From contig NZ_CP117255.1 in the NCBI RefSeq assembly GCF_003240565.2, forward strand, positions 3,401,501-3,465,500: DNA of 64,000 nucleotides. Reading direction: 5' to 3'. Every line of letters starts with the position of its first letter. Position 1 is the stretch's first letter. A program made the translations under genes and the position numbers. The DNA is from Rhizobium tumorigenes. GTDB taxonomy: Bacteria > Pseudomonadota > Alphaproteobacteria > Rhizobiales > Rhizobiaceae. The notes beneath the pieces are model-generated. The model was not told the origin of the DNA. It made no database searches and saw nothing but the letters and a program-made list of their open reading frames with translations. Below are positions 1 to 9,610 of the stretch, one piece after another.

Positions 1-324
1 CTTGGCCGCGCCCTTGACTGAGATCTTGGAGAAAATCGGGAATTGCACGTCGTAGGTCGATTGGCAGAAGGTCATGATCTCGGCGTCCGAACCCGGCTCC
101 TGCTCTTTGAAATCATTGGCAGGAAAGGCCGCAATGGTAAATCCGCGGTCGCGCTTCGCCTCATAGAGTTTTTCCAGCGCTTCGTATTGAACCGTCAGGC
201 CACATTTCGAAGCGACGTTGACCACCAGCAAGACCTGTCCGCGGTAGTCGTTCAGTGTTGCAGCACGGCCGTCTGCTCGCTTGAGCGGGATATCGAACAG
301 GGTTTCGGGCACTTGTCTCTCCAT
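1..324 (-). CDS. Glutathione peroxidase family protein (3' end outside window)
   Basis: The first 108 codons of a thioredoxin-fold peroxidase that reduces hydrogen or lipid peroxides. The frame is open through the window edge, so the C-terminus is missing. The start is the ATG whose complement lies at 322-324. Visible family motifs are NVASKCGLT with the peroxidatic Cys in the position that is selenocysteine in animal enzymes, the FPANDF motif, and the FCQSTYDVQFPIFSKISVKG region typical of bacterial GPx/BtuE proteins. No signal peptide is seen, so it should be cytosolic. It is divergent from the efflux pump genes and probably acts alone in oxidative-stress defence. Confidence 0.93.
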   Translation of the reverse strand, partial: MERQVPETLFDIPLKRADGRAATLNDYRGQVLLVVNVASKCGLTVQYEALEKLYEAKRDRGFTIAAFPANDFKEQEPGSDAEIMTFCQSTYDVQFPIFSKISVKGAAK

Positions 325-644
325 AAAAGGCTTCGTTCCGTCTTGCCCGCGATATGAGGGCGGCGACAGGGCGCTGTCAATCGCCGGCATCGATCTCCAC
401 GAGGTCCCTAGAGCGGTCGCCGGAAGCCGAAAATATGAAGTCTCCCTTGCTTTTGTCCGGCTTGCGATCTTGACTTCGAGACCAGGAAATATTCAATGCC
501 CTACACGCTCTGGCAGGCCTATTGACGAGGAGATTCGCCTGCCTTCCCTCCTATTAATCTACCCAAAAATCCATTGTGAACGAGATGCCGTAGACAGGCC
601 AACCGCCGTGTTCATCCGGACGTATTCGTGAGAAAGGAATGTCG
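325..644. other. Divergent intergenic region, glutathione peroxidase / efflux operon
   Basis: About 320 bases without a convincing gene. It must hold promoters for both flanking divergent genes. A TTGACT hexamer lies at 470-475 and a TATTCA-like hexamer at 490-495, but the 14-base spacing is too short to call a promoter. The AAAGGA at 633-638 is the ribosome-binding site that decides the start of the next gene. No adjacent TetR or MarR repressor gene is seen, although such pumps often have one. Confidence 0.4.
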
Positions 645-2138
645 ATGACCGACTTCGTCGATCCATCGAAGCGCCCGCTGGTTGTCGGCGCCATCGTGCT
701 TGCGACTTTCATGGTGGCGATCGAAGCGACCATCGTCGCCACCGCGATGCCGCGCATCGTCGGCGAGTTGGGCGGCTTCACTTATTACAGCTGGGTATTT
801 TCGGCCTTCCTGCTCGCCCAGTCCACGACAACGATGATCTATGGCAAGCTGTCGGATATTTTCGGCCGCAAGCCGATCCTGATCGTTGGCATCCTGATCT
901 TCCTCCTTGGCTCCGCGCTTGCCGGTTTCGCCTGGTCGATGACCTCGTTGATCGTCTTCCGGCTTGTCCAGGGTATCGGTGCCGGCGCCATCCAGCCCGT
1001 GACCACGACAGTTGTCGGCGATCTCTACAAGCTCGAGGAGCGTGCCAAGGTTCAGGGCGTGCTTGCCAGCGTCTGGGCGATCTCGGCTGTGGTCGGACCT
1101 CTTGCCGGCGGGCTCATTGTCGATCATCTCTCCTGGGCCTGGATCTTCTGGATCAACCTGCCGCTCGGCGTGCTGACAATTGCCGGGTTCGTGCTTTTCC
1201 TGAAGGAGAAGATCGAGCCTCGCGTGGTCCACATCGATTATCTCGGCACGGTGCTGTTTTCTGTTTCCATCGTTTCGTTGCTGTTTATCCTGACGGAAAC
1301 CGATGCCAGCGCCGCCGTCCTCAGTGGCTTCGGCCTGCTGTTCCTTGTCTCTGGCGTGCTGTTCCTGCTCCAGGAAGGACGGGCGCCCGAGCCGTTGATT
1401 TCGATCGCCCTGTGGAGCCGGCGACTGATCGCCACCAGCAATGCCGCGACGCTGCTGGCCGGCATGGCGTTGATCGGGCTCACGACGGTGCTGCCGATCT
1501 ACGTTCAGGGTGTGCTCGGCCGCTCATCATTGGAGGCAGGTTTCACGCTGACGATGCTGATCGTCGGTTGGCCCCTGGCGGTGGTGATGTCGCCAAAACT
1601 ATTTCGCGCTTTCGGTATCCGCCGTACCTTGAGGGTCGGCAGCCTGCTGTTTCCGTTCGGGGCGATATTCCTGCTGTTCCTGACCCCCGAGAGCACCCCT
1701 ATACCCGCCGGTGTCGGCGCTTTCTTCATGGGCTTCGGGATGGGGTTGATCAGCCTCACCAGCATCGTTCTGGTGCAGGACAGCGTCGACTGGTCGGAGC
1801 GCGGCAGCGCTACGGCCTCGATCCTGTTTTCGCGCAGCCTGGGCAACACGCTCGGCGCCACCGCGCTCGGCTCGATCCTCAATCTCGGCATTGCCCACTT
1901 CGGCAGCGGAGCGCTGGCCGAGAAGCTTCATGACGTCTTGAACCAGCCAACCGGCCTCTCCGATCTTTCTTCCAATCCTGCGATCAGGGCCGTTTTCAAT
2001 TCTGCGCTGCACTGGAGTTTCTGGGGGGTTTTCGTGGTCGCTGCTTTGACATTTCTCACCACCTGGCTCATTCCGGTCAGCCATCGCGCCGGTGGCGCGG
2101 CGGCGAAGGTTGATGCGAAGGAAGCGATGTCACACTGA
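645..2138 (+). CDS. MFS drug/proton antiporter, DHA2 family (14 TM)
   Basis: Inner-membrane major facilitator of about 497 residues, the size of 14-helix DHA2 multidrug pumps such as EmrB and QacA. The first helix contains LVVGAIVLATFMVAIE and the ATIVATAMPRI motif (D1-like). Motif A follows helix 2 as GKLSDIFGRKP, and motif C appears as AISAVVGPLAGG in helix 5. Start choice: AAAGGA at 633-638 sits 6 bases before the ATG at 645. An in-frame ATG at 639 directly abuts that site and is less likely. It is followed after 27 bases by a second DHA2 pump, so the two are probably co-transcribed. The exported substrate cannot be told from sequence. Confidence 0.9.
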   Translation: MTDFVDPSKRPLVVGAIVLATFMVAIEATIVATAMPRIVGELGGFTYYSWVFSAFLLAQSTTTMIYGKLSDIFGRKPILIVGILIFLLGSALAGFAWSMTSLIVFRLVQGIGAGAIQPVTTTVVGDLYKLEERAKVQGVLASVWAISAVVGPLAGGLIVDHLSWAWIFWINLPLGVLTIAGFVLFLKEKIEPRVVHIDYLGTVLFSVSIVSLLFILTETDASAAVLSGFGLLFLVSGVLFLLQEGRAPEPLISIALWSRRLIATSNAATLLAGMALIGLTTVLPIYVQGVLGRSSLEAGFTLTMLIVGWPLAVVMSPKLFRAFGIRRTLRVGSLLFPFGAIFLLFLTPESTPIPAGVGAFFMGFGMGLISLTSIVLVQDSVDWSERGSATASILFSRSLGNTLGATALGSILNLGIAHFGSGALAEKLHDVLNQPTGLSDLSSNPAIRAVFNSALHWSFWGVFVVAALTFLTTWLIPVSHRAGGAAAKVDAKEAMSH

Positions 2139-2165
2139 TCGGCAAAGCCGGCCCGGAGTTGTTGA

Positions 2166-3614
2166 ATGGCAGACGTATCGACGCGGCGAAAGACCGATCT
2201 CGCAGAAGCACCAAAAGCACGGTCGCTGCTGCTTGCACTGCTGGTCGCCGGCGCGTTCTTCATGGAAAACCTCGATGGCACGGTGATCGCGACGGCCCTG
2301 CCGCAGATGGCGACATCCTTCGGGGTGCGGCCCGTCGATCTCAATATCGGCATGAGCGCCTACCTGTTGACGCTCGGCATCTTCATTCCCATCAGCGGCT
2401 GGATCAGCGACCGGTTTGGCGCGCGGTTGGTGTTCTCATCCGCCGTGGTCGTCTTCACCCTGGCATCCGTTCTCTGCGGATTTGCAGAGGGCATCGGGAC
2501 GTTCGTTGCCATGCGGGTACTCCAAGGTATCGGTGGCGCAATGATGGTGCCGGTGGGCCGGTTGCTCGTGCTCAACAACACGCCGAAAGAAAAGCTGATT
2601 TCGGCCATCGCGACGATTACCTGGCCTGCGCTGGTGGCCCCCGTGCTCGGCCCGCCGCTTGGCGGGTTCCTGACCGATCATGCCAGCTGGCGCTGGATAT
2701 TCTTCCTCAATCTGCCGCTCGGCATCCTTGCCTTCGTCTTTGCCCTGATTCTGATCCCCAAGGGGCAGCATCAGGAGAAGCGGCCATTCGACTGGACCGG
2801 CTTCGTCGCCAGCGGTTTTGGCCTGGCGTCTGTGATGTATGGCCTGGAACTGATTGGTCGCGCAGACCCTGAATGGCTGTCTGCAGGCACTTATCTTGCG
2901 GTAGGACTCATTCTGCTGACCGTGGCAGTTGTCCATTTCCGCCGGAGCGCCCATCCGCTCATCGATTTTTCAGGCCTGAGCAAACCGACATTTGCGGTCG
3001 CGTTGTGGGGTGGTTCTCTGTTTCGCATGGCCATCGGCGCGGTTCCGTTTCTGCTGCCGCTGATGTTCCAGGTCGGCTTCGGGCTCGGCGCCTTCGAGGC
3101 GGGGATGATGACGCTTGCAGTCTTTGCCGGCAATCTCCTGATAAAACCTGCAACGACGCCGATCCTGCGACGATACGGCTTCCGCCGTGTGCTGCTGGTC
3201 AACGGCGTCCTCAATGCGCTCTTCATCGCCGCCTGCGCGCTGTTCTCGCCGACATCGTCTTTGGCGTTTATCATCCCTGTCCTGTTTATCGGCGGGATGT
3301 GCCGCTCGATGCATTTCTCGGCTCTCAACACAATCGCCTTTGCAGATATTCCAAAACCGCAGATGACTGGCGCCAACACACTGTTCAGCACCGCCTTCCA
3401 GCTGACGATGGGCATGGGCATTGCACTCGGTGCCATCGGCATTCGTATCGGTCAGGTCCTGGCGCCTCCAATGGGCCTGGCCCTGCCGGCCATCGAGTTC
3501 CGCCTTGCCTTCGTCCTGCTTGGTGTCGTCGCGCTGTTGACCACCGTCGACTGCTGGCGCCTCGCTCCCGATGCCGGGGCAAATGTTTCCCGGAAACCGG
3601 CGCCGGGCAAGTAA
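2166..3614 (+). CDS. MFS transporter, DHA2 family (EmrB-like)
   Basis: A 482-residue multi-pass membrane transporter and second member of the tandem pump pair. Helix 1 carries FFMENLDGTVIATALPQM, the DHA2 signature. Motif A is replaced by GWISDRFGARLVF, and motif C is ALVAPVLGPPLGG. The cytoplasmic N-terminus is short and basic, and the C-terminus ends shortly after the last helix. It shares only family-level similarity with the gene before it, so the pair is not a recent duplication. No EmrA/HlyD-type periplasmic adaptor is adjacent, so export is probably only across the inner membrane, unless a distant adaptor is used. Confidence 0.9.
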   Translation: MADVSTRRKTDLAEAPKARSLLLALLVAGAFFMENLDGTVIATALPQMATSFGVRPVDLNIGMSAYLLTLGIFIPISGWISDRFGARLVFSSAVVVFTLASVLCGFAEGIGTFVAMRVLQGIGGAMMVPVGRLLVLNNTPKEKLISAIATITWPALVAPVLGPPLGGFLTDHASWRWIFFLNLPLGILAFVFALILIPKGQHQEKRPFDWTGFVASGFGLASVMYGLELIGRADPEWLSAGTYLAVGLILLTVAVVHFRRSAHPLIDFSGLSKPTFAVALWGGSLFRMAIGAVPFLLPLMFQVGFGLGAFEAGMMTLAVFAGNLLIKPATTPILRRYGFRRVLLVNGVLNALFIAACALFSPTSSLAFIIPVLFIGGMCRSMHFSALNTIAFADIPKPQMTGANTLFSTAFQLTMGMGIALGAIGIRIGQVLAPPMGLALPAIEFRLAFVLLGVVALLTTVDCWRLAPDAGANVSRKPAPGK

Positions 3615-3756
3615 CGATCGATTCTTGACCGGTCGGCGCTGTGGCACCGGAGATTGTCCATGATAATTGCCGCGCCGTCGCTCGGAACAAGCCTGCGGCA
3701 AGCTTGCAGGCGATAGGGTCCGCCATCGATCAGTTCACGCCGAAATCTCTGGACGC

Positions 3757-4080
3757 ATGATGAAAAGCCACCACCGTCTGCTCGCCATCTTGAGCGTTGC
3801 CATCTCCTTGTCCGCCTGCGTCGACCATATCGGCAAACCCCTCCTGCTGCCGGTCGGTACCCCAGCGCAATTTCCCGGGGTGGTGCATGTCATGTGCGTT
3901 GGCGACGCGGACGCTGCCTACGACCGGCAGAAGGAGGAGTTCGCCTATCGCGCCCGCATGAACGGCCCAGGAGTGTTGCCAAGCGAGGTGCCCGCTCAGG
4001 AAAGCCAGGCGGAGGCTGCGGCACGCATGAAATATATGTCCTGCGTCTCAAGCCAGGGATACCGCGCCGTCTTCAACTAA
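3757..4080 (+). CDS. Small predicted lipoprotein, unknown function
   Basis: About 107 residues. The chosen ATG (3757, with another ATG immediately after) gives a clean lipoprotein signal: a basic start MMKSHHR, a hydrophobic stretch LLAILSVAIS and the lipobox LSAC, with the lipidated Cys near residue 21. Upstream in-frame starts back to 3667 would put non-signal sequence in front and are rejected. The mature part contains two further cysteines (VMCVGDAD and YMSCVSSQ) that could form a disulfide. Small envelope lipoproteins of this shape are common in Rhizobiales. I do not recognise a named family. Confidence 0.75.
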   Translation: MMKSHHRLLAILSVAISLSACVDHIGKPLLLPVGTPAQFPGVVHVMCVGDADAAYDRQKEEFAYRARMNGPGVLPSEVPAQESQAEAAARMKYMSCVSSQGYRAVFN

Positions 4081-4107
4081 CGCCTGTGGCTGGTGGCGCG
4101 CTGCGGT

Positions 4108-5655
4108 TCACGAGAGTGGATTTGCAGGAAAGCGCATTGTGAATGCGGTTCCGCTCGCATTCTCATAGGAAAAAGTACCGTTGATTTGGGCAACGAAACC
4201 AGTAATCAGTCGGCTGCCCATGCCCTTGTGCGTCAGTTCCGTATCGATGCCGGGACCATCGTCGCGCACTGTCAGAACTGCCATACCGTCGCTTCCGCTT
4301 GTCAGCTCCACCATGAGATGCCCGTCGGAACGGCCAATAAAGGCGTATTTAAAGGCGTTCGAGACCACTTCGTTGATGATCATGCCGATAGGCAGAGCCT
4401 GGTCCCGGTCGACGGAGATCGAAGCAAGCCGCGTTTCGATCGTGACCGCCGCGTCATAGGAAGCCGCGATCTCCCCGACCAGTCGCTCCGTGTAGGGGGC
4501 GACATCGACGCGGTCGAACTGGTCTGTCTGGTAGATCTGCTCGTGAACCGCAATCATCGCTGCGATCCGCCGTTCCATGTCGCCACGCGCCTCCTTGGAG
4601 ATCGGCTGAAGGCGAATCAGTGCCGACACGGCCTGCAGATTGTTCTTTACGCGGTGATGAATTTCTCGGAACAGAAACTGGTTGCGCTCCAGCAGCCGCT
4701 CAAGAACCGCGTTGCGTTCGGCAAAGGCATTTAGCAAGGCGACGATCCAGATGGCACTTGCGATGATCATCAGGATGATAGGCAGGCCGAAGATGAGTTG
4801 CGTGTCGAGACCAGACCAGAACATCTGCAACGTTTGCGCGGTATCAATACCCGCAGTGGCGATCAGCGGCCATCCATCGACATGCCAGTAACCGACGATC
4901 CGCGCCACGCCATCCACCGGCGAGGCGCCGCTGCGATAATAGCCCTGCGGGCTTTTGGGGAGATGGACCGTGAAAAGCGGCGTCTGGCTGAAGTCCATCG
5001 GCTTGTCGAAGGTTGGGTGGCGCGCCACGAGCCATCCGTCAGACCGGATGACGCCAACACTCGATTTAGGGCCGAGTTCCATCGAGTTCCAGAACTCGTC
5101 GAGCTTCTCGGTCGGGATGGCGATGCTGGCCACGCCGTGGAACTGCCCGTTGCGCTCGATACGTCTTGCGATGATGAAGACCTGCTTGCCACTCAGCCGT
5201 TCCTGCAGTTGCTCGGAGATGACCACTTCCCGGCCGGCTTTTAGCTGCTGGAAATAGTCGCGATCGGCCACGGTGATGCCCGTTGCCTGCCGCACGCTGG
5301 AAAGTCGCAGCGCGCCGTTTTGATCATAGACCGAATATTGAAATCCGGCGGGCAGATCGCCAACCGCCTGCGAGATGTCGGAAATTATGTTGGCGTTGGA
5401 CTCTATAGGTTGTTCGTCGAGCTTTGCATCGATGCGCCTGAGCGCCTGGTCGCTAGCCTCGATCATCCATTGCAGGTGCGCGGCAACCACGTGGGCAGAG
5501 GATTGCGCCCGAGCTTCGCCTGCCGCTATCGTGGCCTTGTAGTTTTGCCAGATCATGAGGCCGGAAAGGCTCAGAACGGCAACGAGAAACAGGCTGACGA
5601 GTACGACGGCCGACTTTGACGTCAATCGAGCTATCCGTCGCTCAGGACCATCCAC
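4108..5655 (-). CDS. Membrane sensor histidine kinase, HisKA_2/HWE type
   Basis: About 515 residues from a GTG at 5655, preceded by a GGGGAGA site. The longest frame begins at 5889, but that would overlap the next gene by 136 bases and add a non-membrane leader. Layout: TM helix near 15-35, a periplasmic region of about 245 residues resembling a double-Cache sensor (YFQQL, GKQVFIIARRI, GVIRSDGWLVARHP), a second TM near 285-308, then a dimerisation and phosphoacceptor box REIHHRVKNNLQAV near 330-343, with His 333 likely phosphorylated. The ATPase domain shows INEVVSNAFKYAF (N box) and DDGPGID. No response regulator is adjacent, so it is an orphan kinase; the general stress PhyR/EcfG pathway is one possible target by family, not shown here. 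Confidence 0.88.
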   Translation of the reverse strand: MDGPERRIARLTSKSAVVLVSLFLVAVLSLSGLMIWQNYKATIAAGEARAQSSAHVVAAHLQWMIEASDQALRRIDAKLDEQPIESNANIISDISQAVGDLPAGFQYSVYDQNGALRLSSVRQATGITVADRDYFQQLKAGREVVISEQLQERLSGKQVFIIARRIERNGQFHGVASIAIPTEKLDEFWNSMELGPKSSVGVIRSDGWLVARHPTFDKPMDFSQTPLFTVHLPKSPQGYYRSGASPVDGVARIVGYWHVDGWPLIATAGIDTAQTLQMFWSGLDTQLIFGLPIILMIIASAIWIVALLNAFAERNAVLERLLERNQFLFREIHHRVKNNLQAVSALIRLQPISKEARGDMERRIAAMIAVHEQIYQTDQFDRVDVAPYTERLVGEIAASYDAAVTIETRLASISVDRDQALPIGMIINEVVSNAFKYAFIGRSDGHLMVELTSGSDGMAVLTVRDDGPGIDTELTHKGMGSRLITGFVAQINGTFSYENASGTAFTMRFPANPLS

Positions 5656-5753
5656 TCCGCGAAATCTCCCCACGCAAATCGCTTGCTGAAAAGTTCTAAC
5701 ACGCGACGCCGTAGGGCTGGAAGAGCAACTTAAGTTGAAACATGTTTGAAGTT

Positions 5754-6005
5754 CTAGCCGGCTCTGGCAACTGCGCGGTGCCGCCACGCCTTGGAAGAGA
5801 CCAAGGTTACGAGGCGGAACACTGACCAGCGGCGAGCGCCTTTTCCAAGCGCGAATGCGGCGAAGGATATCATGGCAATGTACCAGCAAAGGATAATGGC
5901 GAACAGGTCGAAATGCTCGTTCAGGACGATGGCAATGCCCGCGAAACCGACGAACCCGCAGGCAAGGAAACCGAGACCAATGAATGGGATGTTTGACAAA
6001 GTCAT
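5754..6005 (-). CDS. Small membrane protein, unknown function
   Basis: 83 residues from the ATG at 6005, which has an excellent ribosome-binding site (TTTAGGAGT, 7 bases upstream). A longer frame reaches 6155 but lacks such a site. Two hydrophobic helices are visible: IPFIGLGFLACGFVGFAGIA and the segment with LFAIILCWYIAMISFAAFAL. The C-terminal tail is strongly basic (RRWSVFRLVTLVSSKAWRHR), suggesting a cytoplasmic tail. It lies just upstream of the sensor kinase on the same strand and may be co-transcribed. No family recognised. Confidence 0.6.
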   Translation of the reverse strand: MTLSNIPFIGLGFLACGFVGFAGIAIVLNEHFDLFAIILCWYIAMISFAAFALGKGARRWSVFRLVTLVSSKAWRHRAVARAG

Positions 6006-6199
6006 AACAAGTACTCCTAAAGACTGCAAAGACATAACGTCTGCATCTTTAGGTAGTTCGATATGGTCTGCTTTCTTGGTAAGTAAAAAGTAAACGGGCG
6101 AGCGTCCAGACTTGCGTCTGTGGGTGTTAGAGCGCCACGAGAGAAGGGCCCACATTTGGGATATTGGCCCCTCCTGACAGCAGCGGATTTTTGGGGCAC

Positions 6200-7537
6200 T
6201 TAGTTCCGCAGGTAGGCTTCGAGGCTATCGTCCATGGCCTCGATCCAGGGCGTGTGGTGCTTCGGCGCCATATTTCCGGTCATCAGCGACCGATAGCCGT
6301 TGTCACGGAAGCCCATGATGCTTTCCACCTTGTGATGCTCCCATTCCATGAAAGTCCGGTTGACGCCTTCGATATCGAAATCGGGGTAATCTGTGGCTCT
6401 CAGCAGGTCCTTGACGTAGTCGCCCTGGAACCAGATCATCTGCTCGGCGTCCTCGAGCCCTTCCTCGCGGGCACGCCATGTGTCGAAATGTGCTTTCATC
6501 CCGTCTGCGTCCGGCAAAGCGATGCGGCCGAGGATAACGTCGCGGGCGTACCAGGCCTGCGCGTCGAACATGTTGAACGTGTAGAACTGGTCCTGCATGC
6601 CGATGTAGAAGAGTTGCGGGTTCTTCTCGTAGACGATGCCATTGTAAAGATCGTCGGCCCACAGGCGGTTTGCAGTCTTCAGGCGCAGGCTGTCGGGCAG
6701 GAACGGAAAATGGTGAAGGTAGCCGGTGCAGAGGATCAGCGCGTCTACCACCTTCGTGGTGCCATCCTTGAAATGTGCCGTCTTGCCGTCCAGCTTCTGC
6801 AGCAAGGGCCTTTCCTCGAAGCGTTCCGGCCAGGTAAAGCCGATGGGTTTGCTGCGATAGCTGACGGTGACCGATTTGGCGCCGTATTTCCAGCACTGCG
6901 AGCCGATGTCCTCGGCCGAATAGCTGCGGCCGACGATGAGGATGTCCTTGTCCTTGAACTCCAGCGCATCGCGAAAGTCATGGGCATGCATGACGCGGCC
7001 GCCAAAGCTGGCAACCCCCTCGAAATAGGGAACGTAGGGTGTGGAGAAATGGCCTGACGCCACCACGACATAGTCGAAGACCTCGTCATACATCCGGTCG
7101 TTGACGCGGTCGTGGGCGGTCACCGTGAATTTTTTACTCGCCTCGTCGAAGGTCACCATCCGCACGGGCGTGCTGAAACGCACCCAGTCGCGAACGCCGG
7201 CCTTCTCTACGCGCCCCTTGATATAGTCCCAGAGCACGGCGCGTGGCGGGTATGAGGTGATAGGCTTGCCGAAGTGTTCCTCGAAGGAATAATCGGCAAA
7301 CTCCAGGCATTCCTTCGGGCCGTTCGACCATAGATAGCGGTACATGCTGCCGTGCACCGGTTCGCCATATTCGTCGAGCCCGGTGCGCCAGGTGTAGTTC
7401 CACAAGCCGCCCCAATCCGCCTGCTTCTCGAAGCAGACGACTTCGGGGATTTCTGCGCCTTTCGCTGCGGCCGACTGGAACGCTCTCAGTTGCGCCAGTC
7501 CCGATGGTCCGGCGCCGATCACGGCAACTCTCGTCAT
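6200..7537 (-). CDS. tmm: Trimethylamine monooxygenase (FAD-dependent FMO)
   Basis: Cytosolic flavin monooxygenase of 445 residues that oxidises trimethylamine to TMAO with NADPH and oxygen. The FAD-binding site is [11 protein letters not shown] (residues 6-16), the FMO fingerprint [11 protein letters not shown] fits FxGxxxHxxxF, and the NADPH site is [11 protein letters not shown]. The [22 protein letters not shown] region, with few insertions, is the bacterial Tmm type rather than a Baeyer-Villiger enzyme. Identity is supported by context: it lies 45 bases downstream of dmmC, last in the dmmDABC operon. Its start has the leader GAGGGAACTGAC before ATG, nearly the same as that of purU. Broader tertiary-amine or indole oxidation by related FMOs cannot be excluded. 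Confidence 0.9.
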   Translation of the reverse strand: MTRVAVIGAGPSGLAQLRAFQSAAAKGAEIPEVVCFEKQADWGGLWNYTWRTGLDEYGEPVHGSMYRYLWSNGPKECLEFADYSFEEHFGKPITSYPPRAVLWDYIKGRVEKAGVRDWVRFSTPVRMVTFDEASKKFTVTAHDRVNDRMYDEVFDYVVVASGHFSTPYVPYFEGVASFGGRVMHAHDFRDALEFKDKDILIVGRSYSAEDIGSQCWKYGAKSVTVSYRSKPIGFTWPERFEERPLLQKLDGKTAHFKDGTTKVVDALILCTGYLHHFPFLPDSLRLKTANRLWADDLYNGIVYEKNPQLFYIGMQDQFYTFNMFDAQAWYARDVILGRIALPDADGMKAHFDTWRAREEGLEDAEQMIWFQGDYVKDLLRATDYPDFDIEGVNRTFMEWEHHKVESIMGFRDNGYRSLMTGNMAPKHHTPWIEAMDDSLEAYLRN

Positions 7538-7582
7538 GTCAGTTCCCTCGTTTTTATTGATATGCTTGCTACGATCGGCCGG

Positions 7583-8623
7583 TCAGTCCGGAAAAATGCC
7601 CGGGCTGGTCGGCGCTCCGTCATCGTAGGTACTGAGCCAGTCGATCATGATCGGGCGATTGCGCGTCAGGCCCTTGTAGTCGACGATCTCGGGCGGCAGG
7701 CTCGCCAGCACACGCGGCAGGCGGCGTGCCCATTTAGGCACGGTGACCAGTTCATCGAGGCTGATGAGATAGCAGCGGATCACGAACAGGATGGCGTTGG
7801 AGCGCGGCAGGCGCCAGAGGCTCTGCAGCTCGACGCGAAGATGCATTTTCCGGCCGACGTTTTCCGGCGTGACCGTCAAGCGGTCAGGGCCCCATTTGTG
7901 GTAATTCTCCGGGCTGGTGTCGAGGCGCGGGTTGACCGTCATCGTCCAGTTCAGCCGTCGCGTCGGCTTGCCCTGCTGCAGGTTCAGGAGGAACTTCAGC
8001 GCCCGCTCGAAGACGCCGATCTGGTGGGCCAGCGGCACCGGGCCATGCCATTCCATGAAGTTCATGCCGATGTCGAAATCGAGCGACCAGTCGGCCTGCG
8101 TCGTGACCATGCCGGCATCCATCCAGAGATTGCCGTCGCGCTGGTCGACGATGCAGAAATCGCCCTGCGCCTGGCGGGTGATGTATTCCATCGGCTGATA
8201 GGGGAGGCTCGAGGCATCGCCGAAGGTGAAGCTGTCATCGATGCCGAGCGGCCGGTTTATCCAGCGCCATTTGTCACCGTCTTTCGTGAGCGAGAAATGC
8301 TCCGGATAATCGGCGGCCTGGTGCTCCATGATCAGTTCGAGCGTATCCCACTGGGCCGTCATCATGTGTGGCAGTGCCTGGCACCGCAGCGGATCCTCCT
8401 TCAGCACCAGCGCCCGGTCATGCATCTCGGCGACGTAATGTTCGTCGACGTCGATCAGGTTTTCAAAGACGCTGTTGGCCAGCCCTCGCACGTGCGGTTC
8501 CATGTTGACCGCGTACATGTAGGCATCCCGGTCGAAGGGAAATGGAAAGCGGCGAATGTTTTCCGGGCTATTGCGGAAGGTGAAATCGTCCCGGAATGTT
8601 TCCTGCCTGAACTTTATGGTCAT
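7583..8623 (-). CDS. dmmC: Heme-dependent oxidative N-demethylase subunit (DUF3445), DmmC
   Basis: 346 residues of the DUF3445/HODM family, whose characterised members bind heme in a PAS-like fold and oxidatively demethylate dimethylamine to methylamine. Recognisable family segments are FPFPFDRDAYMYAV near the start, LPHMMTAQWDTLEL, LGIDDSFTFGDASSLPYQPM, and RVELQSLWRLPRSNAILFVIRCYL near the end. Start ATG follows AAGGATCGGACGG. It lies 21 bases after dmmB and 45 bases before tmm on the same strand. It is expected to work with the reductase DmmB, the small subunit DmmA and the tetrahydrofolate-binding DmmD. Letter assignment follows the dmmDABC gene order. Confidence 0.87.
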   Translation of the reverse strand: MTIKFRQETFRDDFTFRNSPENIRRFPFPFDRDAYMYAVNMEPHVRGLANSVFENLIDVDEHYVAEMHDRALVLKEDPLRCQALPHMMTAQWDTLELIMEHQAADYPEHFSLTKDGDKWRWINRPLGIDDSFTFGDASSLPYQPMEYITRQAQGDFCIVDQRDGNLWMDAGMVTTQADWSLDFDIGMNFMEWHGPVPLAHQIGVFERALKFLLNLQQGKPTRRLNWTMTVNPRLDTSPENYHKWGPDRLTVTPENVGRKMHLRVELQSLWRLPRSNAILFVIRCYLISLDELVTVPKWARRLPRVLASLPPEIVDYKGLTRNRPIMIDWLSTYDDGAPTSPGIFPD

Positions 8624-8644
8624 CCGTCCGATCCTTCCTCGAGG

Positions 8645-9610
8645 CTAAAGTTGAAGCACCAGTTGCTGGCCCTTGAAGCGCGACACGCAGATCATGATTT
8701 TCCGCCCCTCGGCCTTTTCTGCGTCCGAGAGGTAGACGTCGTTGTGCTCGAGTTCGCCATCGCCGGAGAGGACCACTGTTTCGCACTGCCCACAGGCTCC
8801 GCCGCGGCACATGTACGGCGCCTCACAGCCGGCAGCCTCCACCGCCTCGAGGATGCTCTGATGCTCACCGACCGAGATCGCCCGATCTGCCTTTGCCAGC
8901 ATCACCTGGAACGGCAGGCCGGCAGGAGGTGCAAGAAAGCGTTCCGCTTGCAGGTTTTCCTTCGGCCAGCCGGCCTCCAGCGCCGTCAGCAGCACACCGT
9001 CGATCATGCCGGAGGGTCCGCAGACATAGAGATGCGTGCCGAGAGGCTGGTTATCGACGATCGTCTCCACCGGAATGAGTCTTTTCTCGTCGTCGAAGTA
9101 GAGTTTGACCTTGCGCGGTCCGTAGCGTTCAAGCAGTTGCTGCCAGAAGGCACCGTGTTCGCGAGAGCGCATGGCATAGTGCAGTTCGAAGGCGGCGTTA
9201 TCGCGCGTAAACTGCTCCATCATCGCCAGAAACGGCGTGATGCCGATGCCGCCGGCAAACAGGATATGCTTGCGGCCGCGATGATCGACGGGAAAGAGGT
9301 TGACCGGCTGGCTGATCGTGAGCTGGTCGCCTACACGAAGCCTGTCGTGGAGAAACGCCGAGCCGCCGCGCGAATTGGCTACCCGCAGCACGCTGATTTC
9401 ATACCCCGATGTATCGTCCGGTGACGACATCAGCGAATAGGGATTGCGCCGCAGCTGCTCGCCGTCGTTCATCGAGACGACAATATGCGAACCGCCCGAA
9501 AACACCGGCAAAGGCGCGCCGTCGGGCCGCTCCAGCCGGAAGGTTTTGACCGCTGCCGCCACTTGGGTCACAGCCGTCACTTGGACGGTCATCTCTGTGT
9601 TGATGCTCAC
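8645..9610 (-). CDS. dmmB: Ferredoxin-NAD(P)H reductase component of dimethylamine monooxygenase, DmmB
   Basis: 321 residues from a GTG whose first four bases (GTGA) overlap the stop codon of dmmA, a sign of translational coupling; an in-frame ATG at 9592 is an alternative. PDR/VanB-type reductase order: a ferredoxin-reductase beta barrel with RRNPYSLMSSP (flavin), an NAD-binding domain with FAGGIGITPFLAMM and YVCGPSGMIDGV, then a C-terminal plant-type [2Fe-2S] domain with CRGGACGQC and a fourth Cys in MICVSRFKG. It passes electrons from NAD(P)H to the heme subunit DmmC. Genetic context makes dimethylamine oxidation the likely role over vanillate or phthalate metabolism. Confidence 0.87.
   Translation of the reverse strand: MSINTEMTVQVTAVTQVAAAVKTFRLERPDGAPLPVFSGGSHIVVSMNDGEQLRRNPYSLMSSPDDTSGYEISVLRVANSRGGSAFLHDRLRVGDQLTISQPVNLFPVDHRGRKHILFAGGIGITPFLAMMEQFTRDNAAFELHYAMRSREHGAFWQQLLERYGPRKVKLYFDDEKRLIPVETIVDNQPLGTHLYVCGPSGMIDGVLLTALEAGWPKENLQAERFLAPPAGLPFQVMLAKADRAISVGEHQSILEAVEAAGCEAPYMCRGGACGQCETVVLSGDGELEHNDVYLSDAEKAEGRKIMICVSRFKGQQLVLQL

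Noticed and set aside
7352..9424. 690-codon plus-strand open frame opposite tmm, dmmC and dmmB
   Set aside because: Antisense to well-supported genes; its translation has no motif or fold pattern, and long antisense frames are normal in GC-rich DNA.
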